Of a DNA stretch of 64,000 nucleotides, positions 56,699-64,000 are shown piece after piece (the stretch's first letter is position 1; each line of letters starts with the position of its first letter). This stretch comes from Podospora pseudoanserina (taxonomy: Eukaryota > Ascomycota > Sordariomycetes > Sordariales > Podosporaceae). Location: the NCBI RefSeq assembly GCF_035222485.1, contig NC_085921.1, positions 4,774,001 through 4,838,000 of the forward strand, read 5' to 3'. Below the pieces are notes generated by a model that did not search any database, had not been told where the DNA came from, and saw nothing but the letters and a program-made list of their open reading frames with translations. The position numbers were made by a program, and so were the translations under genes.

Positions 56699-57720
56699 CC
56701 TTTAACTTTTCCGAGGGATGAGAATGGAAAAGGAGGATCAAGTTATTTTGAAGCATTTGCTGTTGAGGGCATCGGCCCTATCACACACTGAAAGAGATTC
56801 CCTAGCTCTTCTCTCTTTTTTCCTTCTTTTTTGTTTCTAGCAAACTTAATAATCCCCCTTTTTTCCGGTCTAGTATTAATTAGAATATGGATAATACTAT
56901 CTTCAGTGTCATTTATTTGAGCTAGGCAGTTCTTCAAATCAACCTCGGTGTATATGTCCTACCTTTTTGCGTACATGTGTATGGTTTGAAACAAGCCTTG
57001 ATATCGCATGGATACGTTACTGGTTGAGTAATAAAAAGAAAAGTCAAACAAAAGTGTCCATCTCGCTTGGTGATGCCTCAAGACGATGTTGATAATGGCG
57101 ATTATATGGACGCAACGTAACAGAATGGGAGCCATTTCAGCCTACTTGGTCTGTTTGACTCTCACATGTACACCCAGAAATCAGGAAGGACTTCAATAGC
57201 AATTTGTTTTATTCATGTTTTTCAATTAATTGCTAGGGGTATCCGCTAGGTAGCTCAACTATCCAGACACACATTTACAATCATTTTTCATGTAGTATGC
57301 AGCGCAGATATTCATCCGCCATTTCGCTTGATCGATCGACAGATGTCTTGCTGGGTTCATCCCAACTAACAAATATGCTATCGGTTGTTCCTCCCCAACG
57401 AGTGCGCAGCTGACGGGCAAAATCAACGATGCTATTCCCCCCTCCTCCTTTCCCTCGCTAACTCGTATGGTTTTTGCTTCACTCCATCCACGCCTCCTCC
57501 TCCGTACCAGCCAAGTACCCAAACCACAGGTGTAACACACCTGGTATGAAGTTCAGCAAATAGCGGGCGCCATTGTGCCTCTCGTCCCCCACTTTTGTTG
57601 AATAAAAACGCTAGAAATCCGGGTATAGTTTGCTGACCTCCCCCAAAACGCCCGCAATGCTTGGAAAGTAAAATGACTATAAACAAGATAAGAATGGAAA
57701 GGTGATTGACTTTTGGAATA
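56699..57720. other. Convergent 3' intergenic region, AT-rich
   Basis: This 1.0-kb region lies between the arrestin stop and the MIZ-finger stop. It is visibly AT-rich from 56800 to 57300, with T-rich runs compatible with 3' ends. No gene is seen. Confidence 0.5.
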
Positions 57721-60700
57721 TCAGTCAATCTCGATCACTTCCACTTCGCGTCGCACTTCTGGCCGACGTGCCGTTGTGGGTGTGGATGATGCTTTTCTCT
57801 TGCGAGTAGAGGAGCCGGAAGGGACGGCCGCAGGAGTGTCCGTCTCACTGAGGTCGTCGTCGTCACTCTCCACGACGGCGGTCCACGTCCCATCCGCTTT
57901 GACGTGGATCGACTTGGTCTGTAGTTTGTTCTGCTGAGCCAACTGTTCACGGACACCGCAAAGAAACCCGTCAATACGTAGGCTGTTGGGTCTTGCATCT
58001 TGAAGACAGATGGGACAGCGCCATTTGTCAGGGTTACTTGGCTCGGATTGGATAGAACTGGGGCAGCCACAGCCCGGCGTAATGCTGTGAAAGCACTTGG
58101 TTGTCGGCTTAGAAGGGCGAGTCTCGAGCCAAGTCAGCAAGTCAAAACACTCCAGATGCGTGCACGAGGCACCCCTTGCAGGAACTGCGAACATCTTGGC
58201 CGTGAAAGGGTCAGCCATGTCGATTGGCAGATCTGGAGCCTCAATGATCAACCCATCGTCGTGGGAGACTGGGGTTAACCGCTTCTTGATGATCTGCAGC
58301 GTGTGTTCCTTTGGTAGCAGGCCGTTATCCCAAGCGCGACGGACAGCGGTCCTTTTGCCAACCGTCTCAATCACCTCGACGGCGATGACGTAGCTGTGCT
58401 CGTCACTTTTTTCTCCGGAGACAGGAACCACAATCGACAGTTTGTTGGAGCCGCAAACGACGTGATCAGTCAACTCGGTCGCCAAGTCTTTGCCGTTATG
58501 GGGTTGCCGGCGAGCTTCAAGAGTCTTGTCGTTAAATCTCATAAAAATGTTGCGCGGCCAGCTCATCTCCTTTGTGACCCACTCATGCTCTGCCGGTATT
58601 GTTCTCGAGGGGCCAAGCTTGCAGCAACGGAGTCTCCATCGCAGAGCGCCGTCAAAATGCGTACTGAATGGGATCAAAATCGCCGAAGTTGGCCTTGCTG
58701 TTCTAACCGCGAGGTTAAACTGTTCCACTGTCACATCAAATGAAAACTCGTATACCGAGCCTTGCGGACGTACAAGGCTTGGCGGTATTGCAAACCTGTC
58801 CATGGCTTGGAAAAGACGCTCTGGTGTTCCATCCTTGGGGACACGTTTTGGACTTCGGCAGCCCGACTGGTGCAAAGAAGCCGCAAGAGATCTCCTATCT
58901 GTGGGTTCATAGGGCCATTCTGGGCGTGGAATAGTCACGTCCTTGGCAGGAATAAGCAGATCCGGCTGCCTAGGGGTCGACGCTGCGCGCTGAGGGGTGC
59001 TCTGCGATGTTATTTGCACTGCCGCTGTAGCGAGTTGCTGTCGATCCAACACGGGTCGCAGCACACCGAAACCGGTAGGTGTCGTGGTAGGCGCCAATGA
59101 TGCTCGCCCCAATTGGGGCGAGGCGACTTGCGCAATTTGTGTATTGATCGGTGCAACATAGGGCCTTTCGAGGTGTCGCCGTTGTTGATCTGGTTGAAGT
59201 TCGTGAAGCTGTTGATGTTGCTGGGTTTGGTGCGCTATACCTCGTTGTAAAACCTGCTGCTGCTCAAACAACTGCTGTTGAAACTGCTGCTGCATCTGTG
59301 GCCGTTGCTGAAATTGCTGTTGCTGGTATTGAATCTGCTGCGGCAGCGGCATGCGTTGTTGGATGTGTGGAATCTGTTGCAATGGTGATTGTGGCAACTG
59401 AGCAGCTTGCAGTTCCCGCGTCTGCTGTTGTCGATATTGGCTTACCATCTGTTGTGCCAGCTGTGCCTGATGCAGCTGTGTCGCCTGGTACTGGGGAGAG
59501 GCAGAATACTGCATAACAGGCGAGGGGGCGGGACTATGAAACGATGTAGGCTGTGGAGGAGGGAATTGCTGGGAGGGAACCACGGGTGGTGATGGTACTC
59601 CGAGCCGAACTGGTGGGTGTTGATTCAGGCGTAGCTTCTCGGCGTCGGACCTCTTGACCAACTCCTGGTATCGGGCAATGAGGGCTTGGTTGATTCTGAT
59701 GATGGTCTCAGGAGAATCCCCAACGGCCACGCATGCGCCACAAGCCTGATGCATTCGACGTTCTTGGTCCTCTTTGAATGCATTGTCCAAAGCCTGGGCG
59801 TGGACACCATCGGGGATACCGAGTCTTCGACGATTGGCAGTGAATAGGATTTCTCGCATGATGGGAGAATAGCACAGCAGTCGACCTTGGAGTTCATCCA
59901 GCACGTACGGATACCGGCGCATGCAGGTTTCCTGCGTCAGGGAAACATGTTCAGTTACCATGCTCCGTAGGAAATTGCCCACCCACGATTTCATTGTCGC
60001 CCTAGGAACTGGATTTTCCCGCAGCTGGTCAACTGAGACCGGAAACGAGGCAAAGAACCTCAGGTTTGTCGGGGTCAGTTGATCGTTCCTCTTGAGAATC
60101 TCTGCCACGGTGGTAAACCCAAGATCTATCATGATTATATCGGCCACATCATCCTTCTTAAGGATACGATGGGCATCCTGACGATTGATCGACCAGATGG
60201 CGTAGAGCTGGTGAAGGGCCAGGAAGAAGTAGTCGTTCCTTTTGCATGCATCCACCAAAAGTTGAATACGCGGTCTATCCAGCCGAGCGTTCATCGCAGT
60301 CATTCCTCCATGAGCATTGACGTGTCGGTGAATCTGTGCCTCGAAGGCCTGGCATTTGAGCGGTACGGTGCTGGGGACGCGAGGTCGGTCAGTATGAGGT
60401 TTCCGGGCGCGTTTTGGGGGATGACTTACTCGGTCCGACGCCGTTCTTGCGGAGTAGGAGCCGCAGCCGCGTTCGTTGACTGACAGCCACCATCTTGGTC
60501 TATCGCCGCGCCCACGGCATTGCCCGACTCAGCGCTCACGGAGCACAGCTGATTGTTGCTTGTCTGGGGGGACGGGGCGTGAGCCGACGGGGCCTGGAAA
60601 AAAGACCGGATTTCTGGTGGGCATGATTCATCTGGTTGAGGAGTCCAACTGTTTTGATTCGCTGCTGGGTTGAGCTCGAAACGGGCATGGGTCATGGGAA

Positions 60701-61309
60701 CATTGGTTGCCGCCGACGCCGGTGTCATGTTTGATGCCGGAGTCGGCGCATCAGACAGTGAGGCGGGAAGCGGATTCGGGCTGTCCAAGGCATTTGACAG
60801 GGCAGGGCTTGGCTCGTCACTAGGAGCCGGCGATGGGAGGATTGTCTGAGCGGGTCTGTAAGGATTAGCAGGCTAGCCATGGAGCGCTCCTAGCCATGTG
60901 TGAACGGGGTCTTTGCACGAATGGGGAAAGGTGTCAGATGGAAAGAATTGGATAAGCTATGGCCTTACTGGACTTCGGTTGTCTGTATTTGCGGTGATCC
61001 TGATTGCGGTGGTGGCTGTGGTTGGAAATGCGGTTCTGGTCGGGGTTGGGGAGCAGTTGGCAGCGAGACTGGAGGATACTTCCTCGGCCGGCCCCGTTTT
61101 GCTTGGGGCGCTGGTTTTATTGATGCTGCGGACGGAGGCGGGTTCGGGTTTGCTGGAGGAGCCCTCGATGCTGCCGATGGCGGATTCAACCACGAGGGTT
61201 GTGCTCGAGCACCGAGAAAAGCGTTTGCGGTCGCGTTTGAAGATGCAATCTGCGCACGGTCGGCGCCCGAAGCCAGCTGGTTTCGACTGGAAGTTGTATT
61301 GGGCGCCAT
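57721..61309 (-). CDS. Large MIZ/SP-RING zinc-finger protein (SUMO E3 ligase-like) with AT-hook and Gln-rich region
   Basis: Three exons on the minus strand, 61309-60969, 60855-60430 and 60370-57721, give 1138 aa. An AT-hook-like KRGRPRKYP lies at residues 71-79. The Ser/Pro-rich stretch is followed at about 260-480 by a helical region (FEAQIHRHVNAHGG, ALHQLYAIWSINRQDAHRIL). A Gln-rich tract spans about 490-620. A domain before the finger may be PINIT-like (YEFSFDVTVEQFNLAVRTAR), followed by the SP-RING at about 988-1055: SCTHLECFDLLTWLE, then an inserted CFHSITPGCGCPSS loop, then WRCPICLQDARPNSLRIDGF. The tail has the SUMO-interaction-like acidic/hydrophobic sequences ESDDDDLSET and VEVIEID. 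SP-RING proteins of the Siz/PIAS/Zmiz type promote SUMO transfer from Ubc9. This is longer than yeast Siz1 (904 aa) and lacks a visible SAP domain. Confidence 0.87.
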
Positions 61310-62514
61310 CGGTCGAGTCAAGCCGCGATCTCTCTCACGTCCCGATGTTGGCCGAGAGGAGAGGAGAGGGCTTGGAAGACTGAGAGCGCCAGTGGTCGGG
61401 TCAGCAAGATGAACCGATTTTTTTTTCTTTTGATCATGCAGCGGTGAACCAAACAGCAAAAGCAAACAAAGGCAGGCAGGCCAGTGTGGTTTGCAGCTCT
61501 AGCATCATATGCCAGCGGGACAGCTGGAGAACGCGTGGGCGGAAAAGAGAAGGCAACACGAACCATCGAAACGAAAAGAAACGGAATCGCTAGGTTGCTA
61601 GGCAGGCGATGGTTAGAAAAATACTCGAATATATGTTTGAAAGATCATTTGTACTGGGAGCGGCGGCTTCCTCGTCAAGCGGAAATAAAGCCAGGAAGGT
61701 GCGTGAAGTTGACTGAGGCAAGATAGAAAGAAAACCCCTTGCCAGGAGCTTTCTTTTGAGAAGCCCAAAGTGGCAAGCGCATTCGAGCGGACCCAAAAGA
61801 AAAATGACGGGCTGGACTTTCCTGCCAAAACAAAGACAAAGCGCCACTACCTCAAGACCATCATGGACAGTGGCTACCGACTGCAGGTGCCTGCCTAAGG
61901 TATGCATGGAATTAGGTGGACATCATTCTCAAGAAAATATCGCAATACAACATACAACACGAAGGCACTTCCTCACACGCGGGTTGCTGGGCCGCGCAAA
62001 GTGCGGGCGGCAGGGGCAGGTGGCGGCTGGGAATTTTCGACGTGGTAGTCGCAGCCCGGAGGCTACCTTATTTTTATTTATTTATCCCAACTTCTCATGG
62101 AGCAACAGCCCAGTCGACAGGTTGCCCCTCCTACTCAAGCTGTTGGCGAACGAAACGATGAATTTTACTGTTCTCGCCCACTCGTACTTTGTGGGACAAT
62201 GCCCTGCTGTGCGAGTAGAGTACTCGAGGAGACATAGGTACATGGTACTCGATGCACAATGCCCTGCATCCCATAGTATGAAATACCTGGGTTCCCCAGA
62301 ATCAACCCCCACTAGATCTTGACTACACTAGGAGCTTATCTTATCGGAGCTAGACTCTGGTCAAGGAGTGGGTCCCAAGACCCCTGTCTCCATTGCCTGG
62401 GCCAAAAAAAAAGTTTCGAGCAGGCTGTCGCGCGCGGGCAGCAACCACACAAACGAAGCTCACGACTGGCACCACCCCCTCGGCTTTCAGGTTTTCTTCA
62501 CCAACGCATTCGAA
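61310..62514. promoter_or_regulatory. Divergent intergenic region, MIZ-finger gene/UTP15
   Basis: This 1.2-kb region lies between the two divergent genes. Frames here are short and random-looking. A poly-A run precedes the CT-rich UTP15 leader (62402-62411). Confidence 0.4.
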
Positions 62515-64000
62515 ATGGCAGCAGAGGTTCAACCGTTACCGCTGGTTAAGCTGCCTTCGGGCCCCAGCCCCGTCACACCCGAACAGCGATACTGGAGATC
62601 CTTCAAGAACCAGAAATTACATACCTCGACGGCAACATGGCCCATCTCGCACATCAGTTTCCCCGCCCAGACAGGCGCCGTCCTGTCCAATTCCATGGTT
62701 GCCGCCACAAAGATCAATGACCTCTTTGCAGTAACCTCAGGTCCCCGTGTGGACATCTTCTCGATACGAAAGCGCGAGCTCCTCAAGACGATTGGTCGCT
62801 TCGACAGCGAGGCCCATTCCGGCGAGATTAGGGCTGACGGCAGAGCGCTGGTCGCCGGTGAGGATTCGGGAAAGATGCAGGTTTTTGATGTCGGCGGCGG
62901 TACAAGGGCTGTTATTCTCAAGACATGGCACATCCACAAGCAGCCGGTGTGGGTTACAAAGTGGTCACCCACCGAGCTCACCACCCTCATGAGTTGCAGT
63001 GATGACAAGACGGTCCGGCTGTGGGACCTGCCATCAAACAACCCCAGCCATACCTTTACCGGTCACTCAGACTACGTCCGCAGCGGCGCTTTCATCCCCG
63101 GCGGCAACAGCAACATGCTGGTCACCGGTTCCTACGATGAGACGGTCCGGGTGTGGGATGCCAGGACACCGGGCGGTTCAGTCTTCACCTTTAAGCACAA
63201 GGACCCAATCGAAGAAGTCCTGCCCCTTCCCGGGGGCACCACCCTCCTCGCTGCCTCCGGAAACGCCATCTCGGTCCTTGACCTGGTCGCCGCGAAACCA
63301 CTGCGTCTTATTACGAACCACCAAAAGACTGTCACAAGCCTCTCGTTGGCGTCCAATGGCAAGCGTGTTGTCAGCGGCAGTCTGGATGGCCATGTCAAGG
63401 TCTTTGAGACTTCCAACTGGAACGTCGTGTTTGGGTGCAAATACTCCAGCCCTATCCTCTCCCTCTCGGTCATCGCCGCCGGCGCAGCCCAAGAAGATCG
63501 CCACCTCGCCGTAGGCATGCAATCCGGCGTGTTGGCCATCCGCACCAAGCTGTCAGGAGCAGCCGCCGAGAAGGCCCGCGAGCGCGCCGCTATCGAAGCC
63601 GCCATTGGCACCTCAGCTCTCGACAAGATCGACGCCAGAAATGCCAAGCGCAAACGCGCAGCCGTCAGCAACAAGAACATGGACATGCTGGGCGAAAACG
63701 TCGACGTCGTCATCCCAACATCAGACACTGGCTCCAGGAAGAAGAAGCTCAAGCCCTGGCAGCGCAACTTCAAGGATGGGTTCTACGCCGCGTGTCTAGA
63801 CGAAGTAATCGACATGTCCGGGCCAGAGTACCAACCTCTTACCGCCCTCACCGTTCTCATTGCTCTTCGTCACCGGTCCGCGCTCCGCGAGGCGCTCGAG
63901 GGTCGCGACGAAGTGTCCATCATCCCTCTTCTAAAATGGGTGAGCAAATACATTGTTGACCCGCGCTACCTCAGCATTTGCGTTGATGTGTCCTTCCACT
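62515..64000 (+). CDS. UTP15: Utp15, U3 snoRNP/SSU-processome WD40 protein (5' part; runs off the window)
   Basis: The frame is open from the ATG at 62515 (CGAAATGG) to the window edge, 495 codons without an intron. It starts MAAEVQPLPLVKLPSGPSPV, and YWRSFKNQKL is a family block. WD40 repeats form a beta-propeller at about 60-330, for example KTVRLWDLPSN, YDETVRVWDART and DGHVKVFETSNW. The UTP15 C-terminal helical domain begins after KKKLKPWQRNFKDGFYAAC and continues LDEVIDMSG, LTALTVLIALRHRSALREAL. Utp15 is in the UtpA (t-Utp) subcomplex, which links rDNA transcription to early pre-18S processing in the nucleolus. Yeast Utp15 is 513 aa, so only a short C-terminal piece is probably missing. 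Confidence 0.95.
   Translation, partial: MAAEVQPLPLVKLPSGPSPVTPEQRYWRSFKNQKLHTSTATWPISHISFPAQTGAVLSNSMVAATKINDLFAVTSGPRVDIFSIRKRELLKTIGRFDSEAHSGEIRADGRALVAGEDSGKMQVFDVGGGTRAVILKTWHIHKQPVWVTKWSPTELTTLMSCSDDKTVRLWDLPSNNPSHTFTGHSDYVRSGAFIPGGNSNMLVTGSYDETVRVWDARTPGGSVFTFKHKDPIEEVLPLPGGTTLLAASGNAISVLDLVAAKPLRLITNHQKTVTSLSLASNGKRVVSGSLDGHVKVFETSNWNVVFGCKYSSPILSLSVIAAGAAQEDRHLAVGMQSGVLAIRTKLSGAAAEKARERAAIEAAIGTSALDKIDARNAKRKRAAVSNKNMDMLGENVDVVIPTSDTGSRKKKLKPWQRNFKDGFYAACLDEVIDMSGPEYQPLTALTVLIALRHRSALREALEGRDEVSIIPLLKWVSKYIVDPRYLSICVDVSFH

Overview
The window is nuclear DNA of a filamentous ascomycete, most likely a Sordariomycete close to the Sordariales (Podospora/Chaetomium-type). This placement is inferred from the gene set and structure, not from a search. 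The genes are compact and usually carry one to six short introns (about 50-260 bp). Splice donors are mostly GTAAGT/GTATGT-like and branch points are often gCTAAC. Fungal families present include DUF3824, DUF2408, Vac7, Pcs60, Scj1 and an oversized MIZ/SP-RING protein. Intergenic DNA is moderate (0.3-3.6 kb). I saw no tRNA, rRNA, CRISPR array, transposon or viral fossil. LAYOUT. 1-9 kb: 5' tip of an unidentified minus-strand gene (22 codons), a Pcs60-like peroxisomal acyl/oxalyl-CoA synthetase, a ten-knuckle CCHC zinc-knuckle protein, a membrane-type SAM methyltransferase, and the ER co-chaperone Scj1. 9-13.5 kb: a 1325-aa RD/RS-rich DUF3824 protein. 16-25 kb: ribosomal stalk protein P1, a DUF2408 protein, a YCII-domain protein (GC-AG intron, possible second mitochondrial start), a UBA-UBX protein and the VAP homologue Scs2. 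25-40 kb: aldo-keto reductase, sphingolipid delta-4 desaturase, arylamine N-acetyltransferase, a gene-poor 3.6 kb, Vac7, and a coiled-coil protein whose frame shifts in a poly-C tract. 41-64 kb: a head-to-head RPL30/RPL10 pair, two large uncharacterised intronless genes, the rRNA dimethylase Dim1, an alpha-arrestin, a 1138-aa MIZ/SP-RING (SUMO ligase-like) protein, and the first 495 codons of Utp15. HOW IT FITS TOGETHER. This is mostly housekeeping chromosome, not a cluster. Two themes recur. One is ribosome production: P1, RPL30, RPL10, Dim1 and Utp15. The other is ER, vacuole and membrane biology: Scj1, Scs2, the sphingolipid desaturase, Vac7 and the arrestin. Genes tend to alternate strands, giving many divergent promoter pairs. 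I reconstructed splice forms by hand from frame, GT/AG signals and conserved motifs; every complete model closes in frame except the coiled-coil gene at 37919-39960, which is one base short. The least understood items are the DUF3824 repeat protein, the tandem uncharacterised pair at 45.5-52.2 kb, and the modular zinc-knuckle gene.
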